Of a DNA stretch of 64,000 bases, positions 18,802 to 28,615 are shown piece by piece. Both the position numbers and the translations under genes were made by a program. The DNA is from Bacteroidales bacterium (GTDB lineage Bacteria; Bacteroidota; Bacteroidia; Bacteroidales; P3), in NCBI GenBank assembly GCA_017451385.1, contig JAFSPS010000042.1, forward strand, positions 1 through 64,000. The letters are read 5' to 3'. Position 1 is the stretch's first letter. Each line of letters starts with the position of its first letter. The notes beneath the pieces were generated by a model that saw only the letters and a list, made by a program, of their open reading frames with translations, had not been told where the DNA came from and made no database searches.

Positions 18802-19676
18802 TGGAATACCTGCTACACTTAGGAATAATGCTGTGCATCTATGTCATCTTGGTCCTCAGCACCAATCTGACGGTAGGCATGGCCAACCTGCTGACGATGT
18901 GCCAAGCAGCCTTCTACGGTATCGGCGCCTATGTAGGTACCTACTTCTTGATGCAGTTCAATCTGCCGTTCATTGCCATAGCACTGATAGTGATGGCTGC
19001 CACAGGACTCACGAGCCTTCTCGTCTCTTATGCCTCTGTGAAGCTGAAGGGCGATTACTTTATCCTTGCCACACTCGGCTTTCAAATGATAATATTCACC
19101 ATCCTCTATAACTGGATTAGCGTCACGCGAGGACCTTACGGCATTCCCGGCATACCCAGCATCAAGCTGTTTGCAATCTGGAACCTTAATGGCATCTACC
19201 CATATTTCTTCTTCTCGTTGCTGACGGCCGCCTTGGTTGTCTGGATTATCAGCCGTCTGCAGCACTCGCCCTATGGGCGTATGCTCAAAGCCATACGCAC
19301 CGACGAACTGTCGGCGCAGGCCTTGGGACGTGACACCACTCGGCTGAAGTCATGGGCGTTCTTCATCTCGGCAGCCTTTGCCGGACTGGCAGGCACCATC
19401 TACGCCTCTTATGTTAGCTATATTGACCCCACCAGCTTCACCCTCGACGAGAGCATCTTCATCATTACCGCTCTCTTCATCGGTGGCACGGGCAGCCGCA
19501 TATGGGGGGCTATTGCTGGTGCCGCCGTGGTGGTACTCCTGCCCGAACTACTGCGCTTCGTCGGCCTGCCAGATGCCGTAGCTGCCAACCTCAGACAGAT
19601 AATCTACGGCCTCGTTCTGATAGTGTTGATGTTTGCCAAACCTCAAGGTCTGTTCGGCGATGCCAGTATTAAGTGA
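18801..19676 (+). CDS. livM: Branched-chain amino acid-type ABC permease LivM
   Basis: A 291-residue multi-helix permease with the LivM-type TNLTVGMANLLTMCQAAFYGIGAY start and the conserved EAA-like loop AIRTDELSAQALGRD, where the ATPase docks, and a FIGGTGSRIWGAIAG segment. It overlaps livH by one base (TAATG) and is followed by the two ATPase genes. It is the second permease subunit of the importer. Confidence 0.9.
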   Translation: MEYLLHLGIMLCIYVILVLSTNLTVGMANLLTMCQAAFYGIGAYVGTYFLMQFNLPFIAIALIVMAATGLTSLLVSYASVKLKGDYFILATLGFQMIIFTILYNWISVTRGPYGIPGIPSIKLFAIWNLNGIYPYFFFSLLTAALVVWIISRLQHSPYGRMLKAIRTDELSAQALGRDTTRLKSWAFFISAAFAGLAGTIYASYVSYIDPTSFTLDESIFIITALFIGGTGSRIWGAIAGAAVVVLLPELLRFVGLPDAVAANLRQIIYGLVLIVLMFAKPQGLFGDASIK

Positions 19677-19704
19677 ACTGTGATATGTGAAAAGAGAAAC
19701 AAGG

Positions 19705-20490
19705 ATGATTTTAGAACTCGAAGATATCAGGATGAGCTACACTAATGCCCGCAAAGAGGTTTTCAACCTTCTCAACGGAGTCAATCTATCCGTCGAAAGC
19801 GGCAAGGTGACAGCCCTTATTGGCGGCAACGGCGCAGGCAAGACAACGCTCTTCAACATCATCTCTGGTTTTGAGCGAGGCTTCAGCGGTCATGTCCGCT
19901 TGGGGGGACGCGACATCTCTCGCCTACCGGCATATCGCATCTCGACCATGGGTCTCGGCAGACTATTCCAGGGCCGCCAGCTGATGGCCGACCTCACACT
20001 GATGGAGAACATGAAGATTGCCAGCGACGACATCATGGGCGAGTCACCCCTCGACTGCTTCTTTCGCACAAAACGAGTACGCTGCAGCGAAAACGACAAA
20101 GAGCGGCGCGCCGTGGAGATACTTACAAAGGTCTTCGGACACGACAATAAATATCTCGGGATGTTAGACCACAAGGCTTCCGAATTCTCCTACGGCGAGC
20201 AACGTCTCATAGCCATGGCGCGGCTCCTCATGGGCAACGACCGGCTCCTGCTGCTTGACGAACCTACCAGCGGAGTCAACCCACGATATAATGATGCCTT
20301 CCGCACAATCATACGCGACATGGTGGAACAGGACGGACAGACAGTCCTCCTGATAGAACACAACATGAACTTCGTGCGCAGTGTGGCTGACATTTGCCAC
20401 TACCTATCAGACGGAAAAATCATCAAGAGCGGTTCTACTGCCGACGTACTCGATGACCTTGAAATACGAAAAAACTATCTTGGGCTATGA
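19705..20490 (+). CDS. livG: ABC transporter ATPase LivG
   Basis: Contains a Walker A loop GGNGAGKTT, a signature SYGEQR (in place of the canonical LSGGQ, as is common in LivG), a Walker B LLLLDEPTSG and a switch histidine in LLIEHNM. The length of about 260 residues and the long insertion after the Q-loop match LivG. I chose the ATG at 19705; an in-frame GTG lies at 19687, and the AGAGAAACAAGG between them could be a ribosome site. It overlaps the next gene by four bases. It powers the Liv-type importer. Confidence 0.88.
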   Translation: MILELEDIRMSYTNARKEVFNLLNGVNLSVESGKVTALIGGNGAGKTTLFNIISGFERGFSGHVRLGGRDISRLPAYRISTMGLGRLFQGRQLMADLTLMENMKIASDDIMGESPLDCFFRTKRVRCSENDKERRAVEILTKVFGHDNKYLGMLDHKASEFSYGEQRLIAMARLLMGNDRLLLLDEPTSGVNPRYNDAFRTIIRDMVEQDGQTVLLIEHNMNFVRSVADICHYLSDGKIIKSGSTADVLDDLEIRKNYLGL

Positions 20491-21281
20491 ACACACTGCT
20501 GGAAATAAATGGGCTCTATGGCGGCTACGAGAGAGGGGTGAACATCCTGCAAGGCATAGACCTCTCTGTTGTCGAAGGAGAAGCCTTGGGGATAATCGGA
20601 CTCAATGGCAGCGGCAAATCCACGCTGGGCAAGGCGGTGATGAATCTTCTCCCCTACCGTAGCGGACACATAACCTTCGACGGACAAGACATCACTGGCA
20701 GAACATCTAACGAACTGTCACGGCTTGGCATCGCCATCATGCACCAAGGCGGGACAGTGTTCCCCAACCTGTCAGTACTTGAAAACATACAATTAGCCAT
20801 CGGCAACACACGCCTGTCAGACTTCGCCTCTCGATACTCCGACATTATACCTTTGCTGAAAAAGAGTCGGAGAGAACTCTCCAACACCATGGCAGACAAA
20901 CTCTCTGGTGGTCAGCGCCACGAGTTGGCGTTAGCCATGACCCTCTCACACCGCCCTCGTCTCCTGATATTAGACGAGCCGAGTGCCGGACTCTCGCCCA
21001 AAGCCGTAGAAGAGATGTACACAATGCTGAATAAAATAAGAGATTTATTTGGCACTACCATCATGCTGATAGAGCAGAATATAGCGCGAGCTGTAGAGTT
21101 CTGCTGTACCAATACATTACATACCATAACCAACGGACAAGACGGCGAGCCTGTCGTACTGTCAAGACAAAAACCACCGGGTCGCTGCGTAATGCTTAGC
21201 CAAGGCAATATAGGCTATGACTCAAAAGAAGACAACGAATTAAATATATCAAAAATAGAAAGTTTAATGTTTAAAAATTAA
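20487..21281 (+). CDS. livF: ABC transporter ATPase LivF
   Basis: Walker A GLNGSGKST, signature LSGGQRHELALAM, Walker B LLILDEPSAGLSP and the LIEQN switch region are all present. It overlaps livG by ATGA (20487-20490). It carries about 40 more residues than usual at its C-terminus, after the ATPase core; this tail includes KPPGRCVMLSQGN and is lysine, asparagine and serine rich toward the end. The binding-protein gene begins five bases after the stop. It is the second ATPase of the importer. Confidence 0.88.
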   Translation: MNTLLEINGLYGGYERGVNILQGIDLSVVEGEALGIIGLNGSGKSTLGKAVMNLLPYRSGHITFDGQDITGRTSNELSRLGIAIMHQGGTVFPNLSVLENIQLAIGNTRLSDFASRYSDIIPLLKKSRRELSNTMADKLSGGQRHELALAMTLSHRPRLLILDEPSAGLSPKAVEEMYTMLNKIRDLFGTTIMLIEQNIARAVEFCCTNTLHTITNGQDGEPVVLSRQKPPGRCVMLSQGNIGYDSKEDNELNISKIESLMFKN

Positions 21282-21285
21282 AATC

Positions 21286-22404
21286 ATGAAAAGAATAAAA
21301 ATTATTGCAATCGTTTTTTTTGTCTTATGCACATTAGGTAGCTGTAAAACAAACAATCAAAACGAAACAATTAAAATTGGCGCATTGCTCTCTTTAACAG
21401 GCGACAATGCTCAACAAGGAAATTTAGCACAAAATGGAATTCTAGTTGCTGTTGATAAAATCAACGAGGAGGGTGGAATAAATGGGAAAAAAATAAAATT
21501 AGTAATAGAAGACACCAGAACAGATGCAAATGGAACAATTACTGCCATGAATAAGATTGCCAAATTAGATAAAGTTAGTGGAATCATAGTCACAGGTGAC
21601 ACAGAACTTCCCATTGTAAATCAACTCGCTGACAACTATGGAATTCCAATAATTGCGACCATATGTACTGGTATGATTGATAAAAATCGAAGCGACTTAG
21701 TTTTTCGCTATTGCTACAATGAAGAGCAAGAGGACAGATATATGATGCGTTTCATAAAACAAGATTTAAACATATCTAAAATGGCTTTGATATATCCAAA
21801 CTCTACCGCAGGACAAGCGTTTTATTCCTATTCAAAAAAATACATAGATGCAAATGAAATTAAAATAGTGGCAGACATTCCTTATGACATACAAACGTCA
21901 AACATACAACGTGAAAACGCAATAAAAATCATTACGGCAAAACCTGAAATTATTTGCGCAAGAGGTTTTGGTTCATCCTTAGATGCACTGTTAAAACACA
22001 TAAGCGAATTGGGGTATCGCGGACGAATCATTGGAGATCTCTCCCTTTCAGTTCCTTCCGCTGTAAAAAACACTAATGGTATTTTGAATGGTGCATATAT
22101 TGTAGCTTCAGATTTGGATCTAAAATCCGAAAACAAAGAGATTGCCACATATGCTTCATTGTATAAAACAAAATATGGAATTGACCCATGTTTTTGGGAT
22201 GCAATCGCTTATGATAGTTTTATTTATTTATGTTACGCTCTCAATAGAAGTGAAAAGGAGTCCATTCCTTTCAAAGATGCTATTTTTTCAACCAAGCCGA
22301 ACAATTTGTTATTGGGTAATAATTGGTTTGATTCTGGAAATGATGTAAACTTTCAAATGCATATGTTCGAGATGACCAACGGTGAACTAACACGGATAAA
22401 ATAA
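21286..22404 (+). CDS. livK: Periplasmic-binding lipoprotein of the Liv importer (LivK-like)
   Basis: A signal peptide with a lipobox LGSC gives a lipid-anchored protein. The mature part is a type I periplasmic-binding fold (Peripla_BP_6): ETIKIGALLSLTGDNAQQG, then LVIEDTRTD and the hinge-region GIIVTGDTE, over 372 residues. It should capture the small-molecule ligand and deliver it to LivHMGF. In other systems such proteins also serve as receptors for sensor kinases, and the next gene is a histidine-kinase-like protein, so it may also be the sensor (inference). Base composition becomes clearly more AT-rich from this gene onward. Confidence 0.88.
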   Translation: MKRIKIIAIVFFVLCTLGSCKTNNQNETIKIGALLSLTGDNAQQGNLAQNGILVAVDKINEEGGINGKKIKLVIEDTRTDANGTITAMNKIAKLDKVSGIIVTGDTELPIVNQLADNYGIPIIATICTGMIDKNRSDLVFRYCYNEEQEDRYMMRFIKQDLNISKMALIYPNSTAGQAFYSYSKKYIDANEIKIVADIPYDIQTSNIQRENAIKIITAKPEIICARGFGSSLDALLKHISELGYRGRIIGDLSLSVPSAVKNTNGILNGAYIVASDLDLKSENKEIATYASLYKTKYGIDPCFWDAIAYDSFIYLCYALNRSEKESIPFKDAIFSTKPNNLLLGNNWFDSGNDVNFQMHMFEMTNGELTRIK

Positions 22405-22408
22405 TATA

Positions 22409-25400
22409 ATGCCTGAGACCATGCGCGATAATGAATTATCCATTGATAATCTTGATGATACCATTCATCAATATATGTCAAAAATTTCACAGATTATCAC
22501 CCAAGATATAAATGTGTACTCTTTAGAAAAATATGCTGAAGCCTTCTTAAAAGGATTCAGCATTGACAAGCATAACATTCTGAAAGAAAATGAAAACGGA
22601 ATACTATGCTATGACTTAATGATATGCCAGAACCCGTTGGAGATAGAAAAAAAACAGTTTTTTTTTACTTTTTTCTCCACCCAAAATGTCTTTAATCAGA
22701 AAAAAAAATTAGCCAATTTATATCAAAAATATCTTGATGACTATCCTGAATATCATATTGATACCATGTTACAAATATGTTATTCTGATAAATATCAAGA
22801 TACCACCATACAGAATGGTTTTTGTCTTAAATTTGATAATGATAGTTGCCAAATAGTTTCTCTAACAGGAAATCAATTGTCCATTTTTCATTTAGACCCC
22901 GAAAGAAACAATATATACAACACGATTCTTGAAAAGCGACAAAATGGATCAGACGAACTTCTCATTAGAGAGATTGAGGGGAAAATTGACGAATTCAATT
23001 CTAAAGAATCCGACGAAGATTCAAATTATACTAGTTATAGTGATGCTTTTCTTAATATCCCATCACCTGGAACAAGTAAAAATCGCCTCAAAAAAAAGCA
23101 AATTGCAAAGAATGTTTATCGTGTTGCATTTATAAATGAAATTGCAGTGCCTGGCATTAAACGCATGTATTTTATTCCCATTCCATTCCCTAATAAGAGC
23201 CAAATCGGTCATTTTGTCTTGTCCACTAATGGTAACGATTTGGACAAAGATTTAGACTATATCAAAAAATTTAAAGCCCTATCTTTTGTCCTATTATTTC
23301 CAGTTTCGCAAATCAATCTGTCATCTATTTACATCAATAAAGCAAGATTTGAAGCCATCAAATCTGCCAAAGCCGCCATTATGTCTCGCAATATGAGTCA
23401 TAATTTGGGTAGTCATGTGATGTTTTATATCAAGCAACGTTTGCAGTCGGTAGAGAAAATTATCGGGACCGGCGCATTGAAAGATTTGGTGGCAGCGAAC
23501 TCTATTGAGGAAATAGATGCAAGTAAATTCGGAGACACGGAGATGCCTTTTCTTGTTGGATTAGGACGATTTATTAACTATCTACAGGAACGACAGGATT
23601 TCATTGCTACTATTGCCACAAATTACATACCTTATTTTGCCACGATAAACTTTAAAGATGCCATCTACGATGAACTAAAACCAGAAAAGAAAGCCATTCG
23701 ACATAATCAAGAAAAGGGACAGAAAGCCGCCAACCTCTTGTTGGCTTACATCGCCAATTCGGAGGGATTTACCAAGAGTGATGACATTAACCTTTACTGG
23801 GAAGACACATTCTTTGGAGATGGCAACGTACCTGATGACCTCAGAACATTCAATATCGCACTCCCCGGTGGCAACTTGGGACGACAGGCATTTTTTTCTA
23901 TCATGGAAAACATCATACGCAATACGGCAAAACATGACGGAAAGAATGCAACAGGAAATAAATTGGTATTCCAATTCGACATCATCGAACCAAATGATAT
24001 TGATAGAACGATTAACAACAAGGAGATTTTTAAATACAGCCTATGCAAAGGGCAGAAAGAAAAAGACGGAAGCATTATCCCCCCCATACCTAACGATTGT
24101 TATTCAAAGACCAAGGACGACTTGTTTTATCTCGGCATCACTGTCAAAATAAAGCAGAATAACGTAGAAAAAACCATTGAAAAAATTGGCGAAGGCTTAG
24201 TTCGCAATTATTTGACCGACAATGACGAAATGGACGACGAATGTAAGGGGATAAAAGAGATGCGTATCTCAGCCGCATGGCTTAGAGGATGGAACATCGA
24301 CACAGATATAACAGAAGATAAAACTCCGGCTGTCGCCGTAAGGAAAAATGGAGATTATGTGCAATACATCATCGGTCTTCCGAAACCGAAAAGGGTTGCC
24401 ATTGTATCAGAGAAAAAAGAAGACAAAGAGATGTATCATGAACGTGGATGCATGGTGTTCCGTCCAGCGTCAGATGAAAGCGAAATAAAAAAAATCAACA
24501 GATATGACTTAATTGTCTATGATGGGGAAGAGGACGATGCTGAATACCAAAATATTAAGTACAAATTACATTCGAGAATTTTCGCTGAAACACTTGATGA
24601 TGAATGGATTAAAAAGATTGATGAATTATACAAAAAATGGATAGAAAAACTATTCCCGATAAGCAGTAACACAAAAATAAGTATTATCGACGACAAAGTA
24701 GAAGAATCAGTCAATATCTCTAATGACGTTAAGGGAAAAATATATTCAAAAAAAGACACCAGCGAAACCAATAGAGTGTATTACGAAGGCAACATTGTAT
24801 TCAACACTCACTATGCTGGACAAGCAAGTCCAAATCTAAAAGGGGACAAGTCATTATTTTCAACTGCCCGTTTTGTTGAAGCGATATCTGGCGGGAACTC
24901 AACAGACAGGCTAATCCGACATGACGAACGCAACATGTTATGGTATTGTAAACATATCGCCACCGGCTTAACAAAGATTGCCATATTCGATGAACGTTTG
25001 TATAAGCTTACAACCGACGGAAAGAACGGAATAGACAAAGAACTAACTATAGATAAAGATAGGATTAGCGAATTTCTAAAAACAGAATCTAAGGAATCGT
25101 GTTCCCTAATAAGGCTCCTTCAAAAAATGACTGCCAAGTTTCACTTTAGCACCATTATGAATGATATATATGGATTTTTGAAAACAAAAGAAATAAATGC
25201 AGACAACTTCTTAGATGCTTTCCGCTCGATAAATAAGGATTACTCTGAGACATGGAGATATATTGAAAAAGGCATTTGGACATTCAATATAATAATAGCA
25301 AAAATTGAGGAGAAAAGTATAATAAAGATTATCGGATATAATTATGCACCAACGGAGAATGGACGTATCGGACTATACAGCGACAAGACATGCGAAGAAA

Positions 25401-25816
25401 CAATTGCACATATAATAAAAAAAGAAGACGATAAGATCGAGGTCAACCTGATGAATGACGACTTCCATGGGAAGTTCGATTTTATCACCATACACCAAGG
25501 ATTGCTTGACAAGATATATGGTGCTTTAGGCATTGATAGCGAGAACGTAGAAGGACGCGAATCCGTCACAAAGGCATTATTCGATGCTTTTTCGAGAAAG
25601 ACAGAAGAATCCAAAGGTATTGAATATAAAATCAATGGCAAAGGCCACAAAGGGTATTTCCTACCACAGTTTGTTGTCCATTCCGGCCGGTCGAAACCGA
25701 ATCATAAAGACATGCCTCAACACCTGCCATTCCTTCAATTTACGGCAGTGGACCATGCTTTGAGAGATTGCAAATACATATTAACAGAACTATTATATTC
25801 CGCACATTATGAGTGA
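22409..25816 (+). CDS. Large histidine-kinase-like protein with divergent H and N boxes
   Basis: The 1135-residue protein has no signal peptide or clear membrane helix. A phosphoacceptor-like H-box is at SRNMSHNLGSHV with H331. A GHKL ATPase N-box follows at E500-N-I-I-R-N505-T-A-K-H509. A glycine-rich strand GEGLVRNYLTD and an RISAAWLRG segment could be degenerate G boxes. The N-terminal 320 residues and the C-terminal 480 residues are not recognised. The C-terminal part may be an output domain. The H-to-N spacing is longer than in standard kinases. It overlaps the next gene by eight bases. A receiver protein is encoded two genes later, so the two may form a divergent two-component pair. Catalysis is unproven. 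Confidence 0.7.
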   Translation: MPETMRDNELSIDNLDDTIHQYMSKISQIITQDINVYSLEKYAEAFLKGFSIDKHNILKENENGILCYDLMICQNPLEIEKKQFFFTFFSTQNVFNQKKKLANLYQKYLDDYPEYHIDTMLQICYSDKYQDTTIQNGFCLKFDNDSCQIVSLTGNQLSIFHLDPERNNIYNTILEKRQNGSDELLIREIEGKIDEFNSKESDEDSNYTSYSDAFLNIPSPGTSKNRLKKKQIAKNVYRVAFINEIAVPGIKRMYFIPIPFPNKSQIGHFVLSTNGNDLDKDLDYIKKFKALSFVLLFPVSQINLSSIYINKARFEAIKSAKAAIMSRNMSHNLGSHVMFYIKQRLQSVEKIIGTGALKDLVAANSIEEIDASKFGDTEMPFLVGLGRFINYLQERQDFIATIATNYIPYFATINFKDAIYDELKPEKKAIRHNQEKGQKAANLLLAYIANSEGFTKSDDINLYWEDTFFGDGNVPDDLRTFNIALPGGNLGRQAFFSIMENIIRNTAKHDGKNATGNKLVFQFDIIEPNDIDRTINNKEIFKYSLCKGQKEKDGSIIPPIPNDCYSKTKDDLFYLGITVKIKQNNVEKTIEKIGEGLVRNYLTDNDEMDDECKGIKEMRISAAWLRGWNIDTDITEDKTPAVAVRKNGDYVQYIIGLPKPKRVAIVSEKKEDKEMYHERGCMVFRPASDESEIKKINRYDLIVYDGEEDDAEYQNIKYKLHSRIFAETLDDEWIKKIDELYKKWIEKLFPISSNTKISIIDDKVEESVNISNDVKGKIYSKKDTSETNRVYYEGNIVFNTHYAGQASPNLKGDKSLFSTARFVEAISGGNSTDRLIRHDERNMLWYCKHIATGLTKIAIFDERLYKLTTDGKNGIDKELTIDKDRISEFLKTESKESCSLIRLLQKMTAKFHFSTIMNDIYGFLKTKEINADNFLDAFRSINKDYSETWRYIEKGIWTFNIIIAKIEEKSIIKIIGYNYAPTENGRIGLYSDKTCEETIAHIIKKEDDKIEVNLMNDDFHGKFDFITIHQGLLDKIYGALGIDSENVEGRESVTKALFDAFSRKTEESKGIEYKINGKGHKGYFLPQFVVHSGRSKPNHKDMPQHLPFLQFTAVDHALRDCKYILTELLYSAHYE

Positions 25817-26642
25817 TTCAAAAGAAAAAACAAAGGTCGTGATAATAACACGATCAGGAGAGTATATAGAAGAAAACAACAAGTCTAAAAAAGGACGAGA
25901 ATGTTATGGGAACGCGATAAATGACAATACCTATTTCCCCGAAAAATCAATTATACGGGAGATAATTTGCAATGTAATCGCAGAAAGAAACCTAAATAAT
26001 TGGGATGAAGAAGACCTTTATAGTATGGCTGAAAACGAGGGCATTAATATTCCAGACGATGAAAAATATCTAGAACTTAATAATGCTCGTAATTTTGTAT
26101 TTGAAGAATTGGCAGAGAGAGTGAAAGAGAAAGTGAAAAATAGCACAAGCCTCGAAAAATTCTACAGTAGTTTTTCAAAGCAAAAAGATGGTAAAACATA
26201 CGATATAACTATGCTTCTTTGGGATAAATTACTTCCTTGGAACGAATTAAAAATAAACAAACCTGGGGATATTAAGATAACAAAGATGGATGAGTTTATT
26301 ACTGAATTGTGCAAGGATTTAGAAATAGTAGCAATAGATAATGGGGGAGATGCCATACTATATGTTCATGACAAACAAATCGGGCATAATGGCGACCAAA
26401 TAATAATCGATGCAGAAAATTCTACGGATGACAAAACGAATACTTCCGGATATGAAATAATGAAAAAATATTTTAAGTATGTTGCAGCGTTTGCTCATGG
26501 AGCAACGGGAGGAATTTTTCAGGATAATATTTTAAAGTTTGAATTTGGACCACCTATCGCAGAAAAAATATCAAAAAAAGAGCCTGACGCAAAAATGTTC
26601 CGTCATCTGCGAGAGGAATCTGACAAAATATTAAATGAATAA
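25809..26642 (+). CDS. Conserved-context protein of unknown function
   Basis: A 277-residue soluble, acidic and lysine-rich protein with no signal peptide. Its start overlaps the kinase-like gene by eight bases, which argues for translational coupling. The C-terminal half contains DNGGDAILYVHDK and AAFAHGATGGIF segments that look like parts of an alpha/beta fold, but I do not recognise a family. It lies between the kinase-like and receiver-like genes, so it may be an adaptor in that pathway (inference). Confidence 0.65.
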   Translation: MSDSKEKTKVVIITRSGEYIEENNKSKKGRECYGNAINDNTYFPEKSIIREIICNVIAERNLNNWDEEDLYSMAENEGINIPDDEKYLELNNARNFVFEELAERVKEKVKNSTSLEKFYSSFSKQKDGKTYDITMLLWDKLLPWNELKINKPGDIKITKMDEFITELCKDLEIVAIDNGGDAILYVHDKQIGHNGDQIIIDAENSTDDKTNTSGYEIMKKYFKYVAAFAHGATGGIFQDNILKFEFGPPIAEKISKKEPDAKMFRHLREESDKILNE

Positions 26643-26683
26643 TCAGAATTAGTAATAGTTATTGATATAAAAAGGGGAGCACT

Positions 26684-28615
26684 ATGGATGATAAATTTTC
26701 TGCCGTAATAGAAATAAATAGAACGGGATGGCACTATCCTAAAAATATTTACAATCCAATTGAGAATTACTTGAATAATAGTCTTTTAAAAGGATTTAAA
26801 ATTGCAGGGACAGACACACCGATACAATTTCAAATTATTTATCACAGGATAAAGGACATCTATGGAGGCGACTGGTTGGGAGGGTTTGAATCATCTGAAC
26901 AGCTTTACCCAACACCAACAGTACACCTAACTCTTTATGATATTTTCCATCACAATGTAGATAAACTTCCACCTCCCAAAAGATATTGTAAAATCATAGA
27001 TAGCAATATCTGGAATTATTATGTGCCATTAGAAACTGCCAGAGATGCAGATTGGAAATATGATGATAACTACGCATTATTCACTCGGATTATAAAAGAG
27101 ATTGCACACAATACAAAAAAAGGGCTCTACAACCTATCCGTAACACATGAACATGCTGACCTAAATGCACGTTTGGCAAAACAGTCTTATCTATCTGGTA
27201 GTCACAAAGCCATCTCGCCATTTCTTTTTCATTCCGAAAATGAGATGAAAGGTAAAATCGATGACTTCGAGAATGAAGAAAACCATGAAGTCACAATAAA
27301 AACTATCCGTAAATACAAATGGAGGGTCCTGTTACTTGACGACAAGTGTATTGAACCTATGTCTAAAGACGAAAGTAGCAACACTACTGTATATATCAAC
27401 AAACTACAGATTATCGCCAACAGTATAAGTCGTATTCTGCATTTTGACGAAGATAAAATATGGTTTAGACAATTTCACTTCAAAGAAAACAAATTTGAAG
27501 AATCTCTTAATGATTTCGACAAGGATTCATACGGCAACATAAAAACCTATCGGAGAAAGGGTGATTCTGATGACAAGGCGGAATTAGATATTAAGTATGA
27601 TTTATACCAAGTTCAGAATAGTAATTTTACAAATGGACAATATAAGTGTTGGCGGGAAACACATATATCGACTGATGATATCCAAATTGTCATTGACTGC
27701 GTTGAGACCATCGACGAGGCAGAGTACTGCCTAAAAAAATACAAATACGAAATAGTGCTGTTGGATTATCTTCTTGAAGAAAAGAACGACAAGACAAGAT
27801 ATGGCTATGAACTGCTTGAAAAGATACATAAGTGGCATATAGACAAAAAGAAACGTAAGAAAAACAACAGCAGTGACGAAAAACGTGACAGCGGAGACGA
27901 AGAACTTGACAGGCTCTATATGCCAGGTCCAAACAATCGTTTTTTTATCATGTTCATCTCTGCCTTTCAGACCGCCGTACACGAACGCATGCTCGAAAAA
28001 GGCTTTGCCCGAACCGAGAGAGAGCTTTGGCATATCGGCAATGGCGCCTGTCCGACCAATACACCTTATCTATTCTCACATCAGCTGATGCAGCTGATGC
28101 GTCACAGAATCCATGATTTAAAGAAAGATAAAGAGGGTGGAAAGATGAGCATCATCGACCTATTGGAATGTATCTACGTGAAGACCGAGAATGGGGTACA
28201 GGATATTCGGGAGGATGCCTACAAGTACTTTAACAACCTGCTTTTCATGCGTGAGAAATATAAAAAACTGGAGAACGACTTAAGCCGCGACGACGAATGG
28301 TACATGATAGATAATCCCAACGACGCTAAATACCTAATGGGAATGAAGAGTTCTCTTTTGCTATGGTCGGCATTTAAAGTGGTACACCATTTCTCGGGAG
28401 CATTCTTTGACCACCTACAGCATCTGGTATATCTAACCGCCTTCGGCACTATACGACAGTGGCAGGAAATGTGGGAGGAGTATGTCTTTGTCTATAAAGA
28501 GTTATGCGAGTACGACAAATACGTGGACGATGAGGGATGTGAGCAAAAAAGAGGAAGAAAGATTAGCGACGCTATACAACAATACATAATCAGTCTAAAA
28601 GAGCATAACGACTAA
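26684..28615 (+). CDS. Receiver-domain (response-regulator-like) protein with a large insertion
   Basis: A 643-residue soluble protein. The middle carries a receiver-like core: the acidic pair in VLLLDDK (D219, D220), the candidate phosphoacceptor D361 in EIVLLDYLL, then RYGYELLEKI and IMFISAFQ, which match strands 3 to 4 of a receiver. The distance from the acidic pair to the phosphoacceptor is about 140 residues instead of about 45, so roughly 90 residues are inserted between strands 1 and 3. The N-terminal 210 and C-terminal 200 residues are unrecognised; no DNA-binding helix-turn-helix is evident. The stop overlaps the start of the following membrane-protein gene (TAATG). It is probably the phosphorylation partner of the kinase-like protein at 22409. 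Confidence 0.65.
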   Translation: MDDKFSAVIEINRTGWHYPKNIYNPIENYLNNSLLKGFKIAGTDTPIQFQIIYHRIKDIYGGDWLGGFESSEQLYPTPTVHLTLYDIFHHNVDKLPPPKRYCKIIDSNIWNYYVPLETARDADWKYDDNYALFTRIIKEIAHNTKKGLYNLSVTHEHADLNARLAKQSYLSGSHKAISPFLFHSENEMKGKIDDFENEENHEVTIKTIRKYKWRVLLLDDKCIEPMSKDESSNTTVYINKLQIIANSISRILHFDEDKIWFRQFHFKENKFEESLNDFDKDSYGNIKTYRRKGDSDDKAELDIKYDLYQVQNSNFTNGQYKCWRETHISTDDIQIVIDCVETIDEAEYCLKKYKYEIVLLDYLLEEKNDKTRYGYELLEKIHKWHIDKKKRKKNNSSDEKRDSGDEELDRLYMPGPNNRFFIMFISAFQTAVHERMLEKGFARTERELWHIGNGACPTNTPYLFSHQLMQLMRHRIHDLKKDKEGGKMSIIDLLECIYVKTENGVQDIREDAYKYFNNLLFMREKYKKLENDLSRDDEWYMIDNPNDAKYLMGMKSSLLLWSAFKVVHHFSGAFFDHLQHLVYLTAFGTIRQWQEMWEEYVFVYKELCEYDKYVDDEGCEQKRGRKISDAIQQYIISLKEHND

